Made by a program: the position numbers and the translations under genes | Source of the DNA: an uncultured Selenomonadaceae bacterium | Lineage (GTDB): Bacteria; Bacillota_C; Negativicutes; Selenomonadales; Selenomonadaceae | Direction of reading: 5' to 3' | DNA length: 9,139 nt | Assembly: GCA_946402475.1 (NCBI GenBank) | Contig: CAMIWP010000026.1 | Span: 1 to 9,139 of the forward strand | Notes under the pieces: generated by a model | What the model saw: only the letters and a program-made list of their open reading frames with translations | Told to the model about the DNA's origin: nothing | Database searches by the model: none | Shown here: piece by piece, positions 1 through 6,809 of the stretch | Layout: each line of letters begins with the position of its first letter | How positions within the stretch are numbered: the first letter of the stretch is position 1

Positions 1-76
1 TATGGCTCCATCCTCTTCCTTGCATCTGACTACATCTCGAACGATTCATTCGTCTAAATCTGAACGAGGTCTTACA
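1..76. other. Window-edge strip after the small unknown gene; no gene supported
   Basis: This strip follows the stop codon of the unknown gene at 77-625 on the minus strand. I see no hairpin followed by a T-run that would end that gene. On the minus strand an ATG at 11-9 is preceded by an AAGGA-like stretch five bases upstream, so the next minus-strand gene could begin right at the edge, but only three codons are inside the window and this cannot be tested here. A small inverted repeat (CGAA/TTCG arms around 38-52) is too short to interpret. Confidence 0.3.
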
Positions 77-625
77 CTAGAAAAACTTCTGTATGATCCC
101 TGCGGCGAGATTGCGCCCTCCTCGGCCCGCATCGCTTCCGGTGCAGGCCATGGTGGCGGTGTAGCGATCATCCCCGTAGTACTTCAGCTTGTAATGCTTC
201 CGTCCCTGCTCCGCCACGTCGATGCCGAGATCCTCCAGCTTGCGCCGAAGAGACGCATCCAGATCCGTATATCCCTTCAGGGCATTTTTCAAGGACTGCG
301 CCTTTTTCCCCGGTGTATCTTCCACGGGATTGTGACGCAAAAGATCCTCCAGGATATCCGCCCGGCGGCTGCCCTCCGGCACTCCCTTCCGCGCCTCCTT
401 CAGTAGGCTCACCAAGATCTCGTGGATCTCCCCCGGATAGAGATCGCATTCCCTTCCCCCTCGAAGCAATTCGTTGCCAGAATACTTTCCCGCGGCGGAA
501 TGATCCTGCAACCTGCGCTCCAGGGACTCCTTCTCCGCCTGCAGAATCTCCTTTGCCGCCTGCAACTCATCGATCTTTCGATCGTAGTAGGCCATCATTT
601 CCTCGATCGTCTGCGGTTTCCCCAT
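77..625 (-). CDS. Hypothetical protein, 182 aa, N-terminal coiled coil
   Basis: I do not recognise a named family with confidence. The start is well supported: ATG at 625 has an AGGAGG six bases upstream. Residues about 8-45 are rich in Glu, Lys, Arg and Leu with heptad-like spacing (IDELQAAKEILQAEKESLERR), which suggests a coiled coil and oligomerisation. Residues about 65-95 and 108-135 look helical. The C-terminal part, about 140-175, is different: a Lys-His-Tyr-Lys stretch, then YYGDDRYTATMA and a Gly/Arg-rich stretch, resembling a small beta-rich, possibly nucleic-acid- or ligand-binding module. There is no signal peptide or membrane segment, so it is probably cytoplasmic. It lies only 25 nt downstream of the terminator hairpin of the HD-GYP gene, so it needs read-through or a promoter inside the 3' end of that gene. 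Real gene: fairly sure. Function: unknown. Confidence 0.75.
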   Translation of the reverse strand: MGKPQTIEEMMAYYDRKIDELQAAKEILQAEKESLERRLQDHSAAGKYSGNELLRGGRECDLYPGEIHEILVSLLKEARKGVPEGSRRADILEDLLRHNPVEDTPGKKAQSLKNALKGYTDLDASLRRKLEDLGIDVAEQGRKHYKLKYYGDDRYTATMACTGSDAGRGGRNLAAGIIQKFF

Positions 626-650
626 GGCTCCCCTCCTATCCTTCCACGCA

Positions 651-684
651 AAAAGCTTGCAGTTCCCATCGGCTGCAAGCTTTT
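651..684 (-). terminator. Intrinsic terminator of the HD-GYP response regulator gene
   Basis: A perfect 12-bp stem (arms AAAAGCTTGCAG at 651-662 and CTGCAAGCTTTT at 673-684) encloses a 10-nt loop. Read on the minus strand the stem ends in five T (CTTTTTG), starting 22 nt after the HD-GYP stop codon at 707-709. The shape and place are those of a rho-independent terminator. On the plus strand it also ends in TTTT, so it could act both ways. The next minus-strand gene starts only 25 nt further on, so termination may be partial. Confidence 0.85.
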
Positions 685-706
685 CTCATCCCAATATCCC
701 TTGCGC

Positions 707-1801
707 TCAGGCGTAAACCTCTCCCCTTTGGGGAGTTTCCTCGGGAATATCCGCCGGAACCGCTCGCATGCTGAACTCCACATCCTCGTCGATCAGAGAC
801 AGCATCACATCCGCATAGCGGGGATCGAACTGGGTTCCCCTGCCTCGCTCGATCTCCATGCGAACCCGCTCCTGATCCATGATCCCGCGATAACTGCGCT
901 TGGATGTCATGGCATCGTAGGCATCGGCCACGGCGATGATCCTGGCATCCTTGGGTATGTCCACCCCCCGAAGCCCATCGGGATAGCCCCGCCCGTCCCA
1001 TCGCTCGTGATGGAAGCGGGCGCCGATGCTGAGTTTCGGGAACTCCACAATGGTCTTCAGGATATCCGAGCCGATGACGGTATGCGACTTGATGATCTCA
1101 TACTCCTCATCCGTCAGCCGCGTGGTCTTGTTGATGATGGCATTGGGCACGCCGATCTTCCCGATGTCGTGGAGCAGTCCCATACAGTAGATCTCCCGCA
1201 ATTCCTCCGGATCCGCCCCGCATCTCTGGGCGATGAGCCTCGAATACTTCGCCACCCGTTGGGAATGGCCCTGGGTGTACTTGTCCTTGGCATCAATGGT
1301 CTTGACCAGCGCCAGCACCGTCTGGTCGAAAAGGCGCTGGCTGGCGGCCAGGCGATGTTCCGCCAGCCGCGTCTGACGGACCACCTCTTGCCGAAGGTTC
1401 CGCTTGAGGTACTCGTTCTGGATGATCCGATGGGTTCTCTCCCTGAGAACCATGGGAGCAAAGGGCTTGCGAATGAAATCCACGGCCCCGGACTGAAAGA
1501 CATCCGTCTCGAGCTCGATATCCACTTCCCCCGTCATGATGATCACGGGAACATTTCTCATCTCTTCCCTGTGCCGTATCTCTTGCAGGACATCCATGCC
1601 GCTCATTCCGGGCATCCTGTAGTCCAGCAGCACCAGATCTACACTGTGACTGGCCAGATAGTCAAGAGCCTCCTGACCGGAGCTCTTTTTGACCACCTTC
1701 GCTTGCTGCGCCAGGATCGAAGTGACCATAAAGAGATTCACCTGATCATCGTCAATCACAAGAATCACCGGTGGATTCTCTTTGTACATCTTGTCAAGCA
1801 T
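707..1801 (-). CDS. Two-component response regulator with HD-GYP domain (RpfG-like, predicted c-di-GMP phosphodiesterase)
   Basis: A 364-aa cytoplasmic protein. Residues about 11-125 are a receiver domain: acidic pair in VIDDD (17-19), phosphoacceptor Asp60 in LVLLDYRMPG, Thr90 and Lys112. A helical linker (125-160) leads to an HD-GYP domain (160-345) with all signature residues: GHS (His179), HDIGK (His211-Asp212), SHTVIG (His240), FHHERWDGRGYP (His264-His265 and GYP 272-274), DAYDAMTS and GTQFDP. HD-GYP proteins of this type hydrolyse cyclic di-GMP using bound metal; the receiver should control activity through a sensor kinase, which is not in this window. I chose the ATG at 1801 because AAGGAG lies six bases upstream and the receiver begins normally from it; a longer in-frame start at 1897 would add an A+T-rich, Lys/Asn-rich tail with no ribosome site. 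It is transcribed alone, with its own upstream gap and downstream terminator. The output process (biofilm, motility) cannot be read from context. Confidence 0.93.
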   Translation of the reverse strand: MLDKMYKENPPVILVIDDDQVNLFMVTSILAQQAKVVKKSSGQEALDYLASHSVDLVLLDYRMPGMSGMDVLQEIRHREEMRNVPVIIMTGEVDIELETDVFQSGAVDFIRKPFAPMVLRERTHRIIQNEYLKRNLRQEVVRQTRLAEHRLAASQRLFDQTVLALVKTIDAKDKYTQGHSQRVAKYSRLIAQRCGADPEELREIYCMGLLHDIGKIGVPNAIINKTTRLTDEEYEIIKSHTVIGSDILKTIVEFPKLSIGARFHHERWDGRGYPDGLRGVDIPKDARIIAVADAYDAMTSKRSYRGIMDQERVRMEIERGRGTQFDPRYADVMLSLIDEDVEFSMRAVPADIPEETPQRGEVYA

Positions 1802-1942
1802 AAGATTCTCCTTGCAAATCATAACGAAAACATTTCTTTTCTTATTTTCCTCTGTTTTTTTAAAAAATGCAATAGATTTCTTATGCATGAGAAGCATAAA
1901 TTGAAGAGTTTCTTTTTTGTATTTCTTTATAAACCATTCTTT
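1802..1942. other. A+T-rich intergenic gap between ROK kinase and HD-GYP gene
   Basis: This 141-nt gap is far richer in A and T than the genes on both sides and contains runs such as seven T followed by six A (1855-1867). It should hold the end of the operon transcript and the promoter of the HD-GYP gene. The only hairpin I find is weak: TTATGC (1881-1886) and GCATAA (1894-1899) with a 7-nt loop, and the T6 run on the minus strand lies too far downstream for a good terminator. No gene is supported in the gap. Confidence 0.6.
1844..1872 (-). promoter_or_regulatory. Candidate promoter of the HD-GYP gene
   Basis: On the minus strand TTGCAT (1872-1867) and GAAAAT (1849-1844) are separated by exactly 17 bases, with an A/T tract in between. 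The match to the sigma-70-type consensus is 3/6 and 4/6, so this is a modest candidate; in such A+T-rich DNA other pairs could be proposed. Transcription from here would give a leader of about 35-40 nt before the AAGGAG and ATG. Confidence 0.3.
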
Positions 1943-2851
1943 TTAAGTAGGTGTGATGGCTTCTCTCTGCTGGAGGAAATGACAAAGCGCCCCGATCATC
2001 GCCGCATCGTTGCGGAATTTCGCAAAGACCAGCTCCGTGGACTCTCGAACGGGCACGATGCGAAGCTGCTTCCGCAGAGCTTTTTCCAAGCGAGGCCGCA
2101 GATACTCCTCCTGGGCCGTGATCCCGCCTCCCAGGATAATGCGCCCGGGGTTCAGCACACAGCATACATTCGCCAAGGCAACGGCAAGGCGCCGGATCAT
2201 TCCCTCGATGGCCTCCGCCGCATCCGCCTTTCCCTCCTTCGCATCGGCGAAGACCTTCTCCCCATCCAAGGATTCTGCGGGAACGCCCCGCTTTTTGGCC
2301 AGTTCCCGCACCAATGCGGAGGTGGACGTCGTTTCCTCCAGGAGCGTTCCGTCTCCAAGGGAAAGGTATCCCACTTCCCCCGCACTGTTCGCCGCCCCGT
2401 GAAGGAGCTTCCCGTCCAGCAACACGCAACCGCCGATGTTCGTCCCCACCGTCACGCAGAGAACAGGACTCGCCCCCCGCCCGGCCCCCAGCCAGCATTC
2501 TCCCAAGCCTGCGGCGTTCACGTCGTTCTCCACCTCACAGGGAAGATCGCATCGACGTTCCATTTCCCCCTTGAGCTCGGTACCTCCGTAGCCCGGGAAG
2601 GCGCTCCCCACAAAGAGGATCTTCCCCCGCTCCGCATCCACGATCCCAGGAGAGGCCATGGCAATGCCCGCGAGCTCCGAATCCTTCCGATACCCCTCGA
2701 CGATCTCCTGAAGCTGATCCAGAAAGGCAGCCACGCCCTCTTCACGGATTCTCGTGACGGTGGAGCCCTTCCGAAGGATCGTTCCCTCCCCGTCGGCCAG
2801 GCAATGCTTGATGAAAGTGCCTCCGATATCGATGCAAACATAGCGCTTCAC
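1943..2851 (-). CDS. ROK-family sugar kinase lacking the usual zinc motif
   Basis: A 302-aa cytoplasmic protein of normal ROK length, predicted to phosphorylate a free sugar or glycoside with ATP. Seen in the sequence: phosphate-binding CIDIGGT (6-12), SPGIVD (67-72), catalytic Asp110 in ENDVNAAG, second glycine-rich loop VGTNIGG (135-141) and LNPGRIILGGG near the C terminus. Two departures stand out. The loop reads GTNIGG, where most relatives have GTGIGG. The region that normally holds the zinc-binding histidine and CxCG-type cysteines reads AGEVGYLSLG (157-166), with Tyr for His and no cysteines after it; this resembles the zinc-free ROK branch that includes beta-glucoside kinases, so the substrate should not be assumed to be glucose. 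I chose GTG at 2851 because GGAGG lies seven bases upstream and the product begins MKRYVCIDIGGT, as is typical; an ATG six bases earlier sits too close to that site. It follows the LacI repressor by 25 nt and is probably the last gene of the operon. Confidence 0.88.
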   Translation of the reverse strand: MKRYVCIDIGGTFIKHCLADGEGTILRKGSTVTRIREEGVAAFLDQLQEIVEGYRKDSELAGIAMASPGIVDAERGKILFVGSAFPGYGGTELKGEMERRCDLPCEVENDVNAAGLGECWLGAGRGASPVLCVTVGTNIGGCVLLDGKLLHGAANSAGEVGYLSLGDGTLLEETTSTSALVRELAKKRGVPAESLDGEKVFADAKEGKADAAEAIEGMIRRLAVALANVCCVLNPGRIILGGGITAQEEYLRPRLEKALRKQLRIVPVRESTELVFAKFRNDAAMIGALCHFLQQREAITPT

Positions 2852-2876
2852 TGTCATTCCTCCCATGCGCGACTCA

Positions 2877-3908
2877 TCAGGCCATCCCCGCAAAGGACTG
2901 CCGGATGTCCCGGTTCTCCCCTATCCGCCGGACGCTTTCCCGCTCGACGAAGAAGAAAGGCAGGCTCACCGCATCCCCCGAAAGGCGTCCCTCCAGAAGC
3001 TCCAGCATCCGCTGGGCCACGTTCATGCCCACCAGTTCGAAATCAAAAGCCACCGTGGTAAGAGCGGGATACACGACGGCGCCCACATCGTAGCCGCCGA
3101 AGCCCGCCACCGAAACATCCTCGGGAACCCGCACCCCCCGCTCGTGAAAATAGCGCAGGATACCGAGGCTGATGTTATCCGTGGCCCCCACGATGACCGA
3201 AGGGTTCTCCCGCAACATGCTCCCCGCCAGATTGTAGGCATTGAGAAAGCCGAAGCCCGTCTCAACAAAATCCACCCGGGCATGACGACCTTCCGTGAAT
3301 GCCTCGACAAAGCCCTTGCGCCTCTCGATGCCCACCGCCACATCGGTTTCCGTGACACCGGCAAAAACCGCATGTTCATGGCCCATCTGCCTCAGATAGG
3401 CGCCCATCAGCCGTCCGGCCGCCTCGTCGTCGATCTTCAGCCAGTGAACCTTCGGATGGCGCTGGCCCGTGTACAGCATGGGAATCCGAATATCCTTCTG
3501 CAGGGCGATGTGCTGGGACGTGATGCCCACGGAATCGATGATGATGCCGTCCACCCCTTGCTGATAGAGGCTGATGATATTTTCCAGCTCCTTCTCCGCC
3601 CGAAGCTGGCTCACCAACATGATGGCCTGATACCCCGCCGGCTCCAGGACATATCCGATGCCCGCCAGAAGCTTTCCCACGGAAACGGAATCTATGCGGG
3701 GCAGCACCAGGCCGATGAGCTTGCTGCGCTTGGTCTTCAGGCGCTTGGCGAAGAAATTCGACCGGAATCCCGTCTCCTCGATGACTCCGCGGATCCGCCG
3801 GGCCTTTTCCTCGCTGACATAACCCCGGTTCAAGTAGCGCGACACGGTGCTCTTCGACACCCCCGCCCGGTCGGCGATGTCCTGTATGGTGACCTTGCTG
3901 CTGTCCAT
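2877..3908 (-). CDS. LacI-family transcriptional repressor
   Basis: A 343-aa DNA-binding regulator of normal LacI length. Residues about 5-25 form the helix-turn-helix (VTIQDIADRAGVSKSTVSRY), followed by YVSEEKARRI, a hinge helix region (SNFFAKRLKTKRSK) and a periplasmic-binding-protein-like sugar-binding domain from about residue 60 (LIGLVLPRIDS, GVDGIII, FAGVTE, VSVAGFGGYDVG). The YVS-containing HTH and the LKTKRSK hinge resemble the ScrR-like sucrose/oligosaccharide regulators, but the effector is not readable. The ATG at 3908 has GGAGG five bases upstream; an earlier in-frame start at 3929 is less likely. It sits 17 nt after ung and 25 nt before a ROK kinase, a common regulator-kinase pairing for sugar use. 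No transporter or hydrolase gene is adjacent, so its targets may lie elsewhere. I found no convincing LacI-type operator beside it. Confidence 0.93.
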   Translation of the reverse strand: MDSSKVTIQDIADRAGVSKSTVSRYLNRGYVSEEKARRIRGVIEETGFRSNFFAKRLKTKRSKLIGLVLPRIDSVSVGKLLAGIGYVLEPAGYQAIMLVSQLRAEKELENIISLYQQGVDGIIIDSVGITSQHIALQKDIRIPMLYTGQRHPKVHWLKIDDEAAGRLMGAYLRQMGHEHAVFAGVTETDVAVGIERRKGFVEAFTEGRHARVDFVETGFGFLNAYNLAGSMLRENPSVIVGATDNISLGILRYFHERGVRVPEDVSVAGFGGYDVGAVVYPALTTVAFDFELVGMNVAQRMLELLEGRLSGDAVSLPFFFVERESVRRIGENRDIRQSFAGMA

Positions 3909-3925
3909 GATTTCCTCCCGCTTCC

Positions 3926-4600
3926 TCACACATCCGGCAACTGCCAGTCGATGGGCGTCTCCCCCTGGGCCTTGAGAAACTCGTTCACCCGGGAAAAGGG
4001 ACGGCTGCCGAAAAACCCCCGGGAGGCGGAAAGGGGGCTCGGATGAGGAGATTCCACGATGAAGTGGCGGGGATTCGTGATCATGGCCTTTTTCCGGCGG
4101 GCCGGCGTCCCCCAGAGGATGAAGGCCATGGGGCGCTCCCTTTCGTTCAGCAGGGAGATGATCTTATCCGTGAAGATCTCCCATCCCTGCCCGTGATGGG
4201 AATTTGCCGCATGCTCCCGCACCGTCAGCACGGTGTTCAAAAGGAGGACTCCCTGATCCGCCCAAGGCTTCAGGCAGCCGTTGTTGGGGATGGAGCAGCC
4301 CAGATCCTCGTGAAGTTCCTTGAAGATATTCACCAGAGAGGGAGGCGGCTCCACCCCCGGCAGGACGGAAAAACTCAGTCCATGGGCCTGTCCCGGCCCG
4401 TGATAGGGATCCTGCCCCAGGATCACCACCTTCGTGTCCTCATAGCCAGTGTAGTGGAGGGCATTGAAGATGGCGTACATATCCGGGTAGATGCGCCGCG
4501 TCCGATACTCTTGCACGAGAAACTGACGCAGCTTCCGGTAATAGGGTTGTTTGAGCTCCTCGTTCAAAAAGTGCGCCCAATCGTTCTTGAAAATCTCCAC
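3926..4600 (-). CDS. ung: Uracil-DNA glycosylase (family 1)
   Basis: A 224-aa enzyme that cuts uracil from DNA, leaving an abasic site for base-excision repair. The family 1 motifs are complete: water-activating Asp64 in [17 protein letters not shown] (62-78), uracil-recognition region LLLNTVLTV (119-127), and His186 in [13 protein letters not shown] with the DNA-intercalation loop. Length and spacing match E. coli and Bacillus Ung closely. I chose GTG at 4600: GGAGG stands eight bases upstream and the product begins MEIFKNDW, as in relatives; an in-frame TTG at 4624 would add eight unconserved residues. It follows the HPPK-DHFR gene by 39 nt with no terminator between and precedes the LacI gene by 17 nt. 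Its place after DHFR is suggestive, since DHFR supports thymidylate supply and low thymidylate raises uracil in DNA; this link is inference. Confidence 0.97.
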   Translation of the reverse strand: MEIFKNDWAHFLNEELKQPYYRKLRQFLVQEYRTRRIYPDMYAIFNALHYTGYEDTKVVILGQDPYHGPGQAHGLSFSVLPGVEPPPSLVNIFKELHEDLGCSIPNNGCLKPWADQGVLLLNTVLTVREHAANSHHGQGWEIFTDKIISLLNERERPMAFILWGTPARRKKAMITNPRHFIVESPHPSPLSASRGFFGSRPFSRVNEFLKAQGETPIDWQLPDV

Positions 4601-4639
4601 GCTGAATCCCTCCGCCCCTTGCAATACGCTCCAAGATCA

Positions 4640-5608
4640 TCACGCCAGCCGACGGATGTAATGACAAAAATCCATCCCGAGCCCCGTTGCCCCATCCTTT
4701 TCATGACGACAGGACGCCAAGAGGAAACCCTCCGGATCCGGGAGGAACACATCCCCGGCCCCATCCGCCTCCACCCGTGTGATGAACGCCTCGCGGCAAT
4801 AGGGAAAGAGCCTTCGGTAGACCTCCCCGCCGCCGATGACATAGTTGCCCTCCGAGGTCAGACTCTGCCAAAGCTCCTCCAGGGAATGGCAGGGAACAAA
4901 CCCCTCCCGGAGAAGTTCCCCATGGGTGAGGACCAGATTCCTCCGTCCCTCCAACGGACGGCTCAGGGATTCCATGGTGCGCCGTCCCATGATGACGGTG
5001 GCTCCACGGGTCTTCTCCCGAAAAAAGGCCAGATCCGCCTTCAGACGAAAGAGAAGCTCCCCCTCCCGTCCCAAGCCGCCCCGACGATCCACACAAGCGA
5101 TGAGCTTCAAGGAAAAATCCGCAGGACTGCCGGGGCAACGCCTCACCCATCCCCTGTCAGGGCACTCCCTCCGGTACTCTCCCACCGTCTTCCCGCCGAT
5201 CCGCAACCCGGGAGCGATCTCCTCCAGGGGCGCCAGCACAAAGGCGCGTTCCGGCAGATAGGGATGGGGCAGCCGCAACCGCTCGGAGTCCGAAACCACG
5301 CCGGGTATGTGAAGGAGGTCGATGTCCATGGTTCGCGCTCCCCATGGTTCCAGCCGCACTCTTCCCATATCGTTCTCAATGTTTTGGCAAACTTCCAAAA
5401 GCTCCAAAGGCTCCAGGGAGGTCCGCAATTTTGCCGCCCCGTTCACAAAGGAAGGCTGATCCTCTTTCCCCCAAGGAGCAGTTTCAAAAAAAGAAGACAC
5501 GGCGGCGAGCTCCACCCCCGGCGTCTCGTGCAGCCGTTCCAGAGCCTCCCGCAAGGCGCGTTCCCGTGCCCCAAGGTTCGCTCCCAGCCCAATGTAGCAA
5601 TCCGTCAT
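4640..5608 (-). CDS. folK: Bifunctional HPPK-DHFR fusion (folK-folA), folate biosynthesis
   Basis: A 322-aa open frame carrying two complete enzymes. Residues 1-~160 are 6-hydroxymethyl-7,8-dihydropterin pyrophosphokinase: YIGLGANLG, PSFVNGA, the GRVRLEPWGARTMDIDLL stretch with metal ligands Asp95 and Asp97, and PHPYLPERAFVLAPL. Residues ~167-322 are dihydrofolate reductase: LIACVDRRGGLG, active-site Asp192 in KADLAFF, VIMGRRTMESLSRPLEGRRNLVL, and the NADPH-binding VIGGGEVYRRLFP. At the place of the conserved Trp22 of E. coli DHFR there is Phe187, and the usual Pro before it is absent. The linker is about seven residues. Leu167 is encoded by TTG (5110-5108), exactly where a separate DHFR would begin (MKLIACVD-like), so this may be a relic of, or still serve as, a DHFR start; only a weak GGA stands upstream. 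The folK ATG overlaps the folB stop (ATGA) and has AAGGA seven bases upstream within folB. It provides two steps of the pathway of its neighbours. Confidence 0.95.
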   Translation of the reverse strand: MTDCYIGLGANLGARERALREALERLHETPGVELAAVSSFFETAPWGKEDQPSFVNGAAKLRTSLEPLELLEVCQNIENDMGRVRLEPWGARTMDIDLLHIPGVVSDSERLRLPHPYLPERAFVLAPLEEIAPGLRIGGKTVGEYRRECPDRGWVRRCPGSPADFSLKLIACVDRRGGLGREGELLFRLKADLAFFREKTRGATVIMGRRTMESLSRPLEGRRNLVLTHGELLREGFVPCHSLEELWQSLTSEGNYVIGGGEVYRRLFPYCREAFITRVEADGAGDVFLPDPEGFLLASCRHEKDGATGLGMDFCHYIRRLA

Positions 5609-5967
5609 GACCGTTTCCTTTCCACCGTCACTGCGGCATCGCGAAAGGGCCCGGCAAGTGGTGCCTTTGGCTTGTGTACCGTAACCCGAAGGGACTCCAC
5701 GGCAGGATGCTCTCTCAAAATCCTTTCCGCAACGGACTCCGCCAAGGACTCGATGAGATTCCTCGGCGGGCCTTCCACAACGGCCTTCGCCGCATGGAAG
5801 ACCTCGCTATAATCCACCGTATCCCCCAGGTCGTCACTCAGCCCCGCCTTCTTCAAAGAAAGCTCCATGTCCACATCCACAAAAAAGGGCTGCCCCTGTT
5901 CCCGTTCCTCAGGGCAGCAGCCGTGATAACCGTAAAACTCCATGCCTTTGAGCTCGATCCTGTCCAT
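5605..5967 (-). CDS. folB: Dihydroneopterin aldolase
   Basis: A 120-aa enzyme of normal length that splits 7,8-dihydroneopterin to 6-hydroxymethyl-7,8-dihydropterin and glycolaldehyde. Family marks: start MDRIELKGMEFYGYHG, conserved Glu in PEERE (20-22), DTVDYSEV (49-56), NLIESLAESVAERIL (70-84) and catalytic Lys in VHKPKAPLAGPF (97-108). The open frame extends far upstream over folP, but that part is an out-of-frame shadow; ATG at 5967 is right, with GGAG eight bases upstream. Only two bases separate it from the folP stop, and its own TGA overlaps the ATG of the next gene, so translation is probably coupled. Such oligomeric enzymes act in the cytoplasm. Confidence 0.96.
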   Translation of the reverse strand: MDRIELKGMEFYGYHGCCPEEREQGQPFFVDVDMELSLKKAGLSDDLGDTVDYSEVFHAAKAVVEGPPRNLIESLAESVAERILREHPAVESLRVTVHKPKAPLAGPFRDAAVTVERKRS

Positions 5968-5969
5968 TC

Positions 5970-6806
5970 TCACATCTCCAAAACCGCATCGGCCATGCGC
6001 GCCATGCGGCAGATGGGCTTCACGTCGTGCACCCGAAGGATATGGCAGCCCGCCCGGATGCCCAGTACGCAGACCGCCCCCGTGGCCTCCATGCGTTCCT
6101 CCACGGGAAGATCCATCACATGCCCGATGAAGCTCTTGCGGCTGGCCCCGAGGAGCAGGGGGTACTCCTCCCCGTCCAGTTCCAGAAGTTCTCCCAGGCG
6201 GCGCAGCACCTGGAGGTTCTCCCCGTGATCCTTTCCAAATCCTATGCCGGGATCGAGAATGATCTTCTCCCGTTCCACCCCCGCTTCCTCCGCAATGCGA
6301 AGGGACGCTCGGAAGAATTCCTTCATGGCGGCGATGATGTCCTGGGAGCCTTCCCGCCGATGGTGCATGACCACCACAGGCAGACCGTACCTTGCCGCCG
6401 TCTCCGCCATCTTCCCCGGCTCCTCCCCGTATTGGAGGCCCCGGATGTCGTTGAGAATATGGGCCCCCATGGAGGCAGCCATCTCCGCCGTTCCTCCCCG
6501 AAAGGTATCCACCGACACGGGAAGTGGGCACTCCCGAAGCACTCTTTCCAAAAAGGGAGCCAGTCTCTCCTGCTCCTCTGCGGTGGATATGGGGCGAGCG
6601 CCGGGGCGGGTGGATTCCGCGCCGATGTCGATGATATCCGCCCCATCCCGCACCATTTCCTCCATGCGAAAAAGAGCCTTGTCCGGGGAGTCCCACTTGC
6701 CGCCGTCGGAAAAGGAGTCCGGCGTCACGTTCAGGATCCCCATGATGAGAGTCTTCCTGCCAAGAACCAGCGTCTTCCCGTCCCGAAAGCTGTATCTTCT
6801 CTCCAT
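5970..6806 (-). CDS. folP: Dihydropteroate synthase
   Basis: A 278-aa cytoplasmic TIM-barrel enzyme that joins hydroxymethyldihydropterin pyrophosphate to p-aminobenzoate; it is the sulfonamide target. Motifs in order: MGILNVTPDSFSDGG (22-36, flexible loop 1), DIGAESTRPGARPIS (60-74, loop 2), VSVDTFRGG, NDIRGL where many relatives have NDVSGG, DPGIGFGKDHGENLQ, LLGASRKSFIG (pABA/pterin site) and RVHDV at the end. Nothing needed for catalysis seems missing. The ATG at 6806 is three bases after the folE stop. Its ribosome site is weak and distant (AAAGGAA about 13 bases upstream), so it may rely on ribosomes finishing folE; no earlier start is possible before the folE stop region, and the next ATG is inside the first conserved motif. 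Confidence 0.97.
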   Translation of the reverse strand: MERRYSFRDGKTLVLGRKTLIMGILNVTPDSFSDGGKWDSPDKALFRMEEMVRDGADIIDIGAESTRPGARPISTAEEQERLAPFLERVLRECPLPVSVDTFRGGTAEMAASMGAHILNDIRGLQYGEEPGKMAETAARYGLPVVVMHHRREGSQDIIAAMKEFFRASLRIAEEAGVEREKIILDPGIGFGKDHGENLQVLRRLGELLELDGEEYPLLLGASRKSFIGHVMDLPVEERMEATGAVCVLGIRAGCHILRVHDVKPICRMARMADAVLEM

Positions 6807-6809
6807 CCG

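Noticed and set aside
721..735. CTCCCC/GGGGAG hairpin with a 3-nt loop in the 3' end of the HD-GYP gene
   Set aside because: It is a stable-looking stem, but it lies inside the coding region and has no T-run; the real terminator is at 651-684.
422..3061. Very long plus-strand open frame (about 879 codons) opposite the HD-GYP, ROK and LacI genes
   Set aside because: It is antisense to three well-recognised genes, crosses the A+T-rich intergenic gap, and shows no domain or ribosome site. Long antisense frames are expected opposite G+C-rich genes.
4043..5812. Plus-strand open frame (about 589 codons) opposite ung, folKA and folB
   Set aside because: Same reason: shadow of clearly identified minus-strand genes, with no recognisable motifs.
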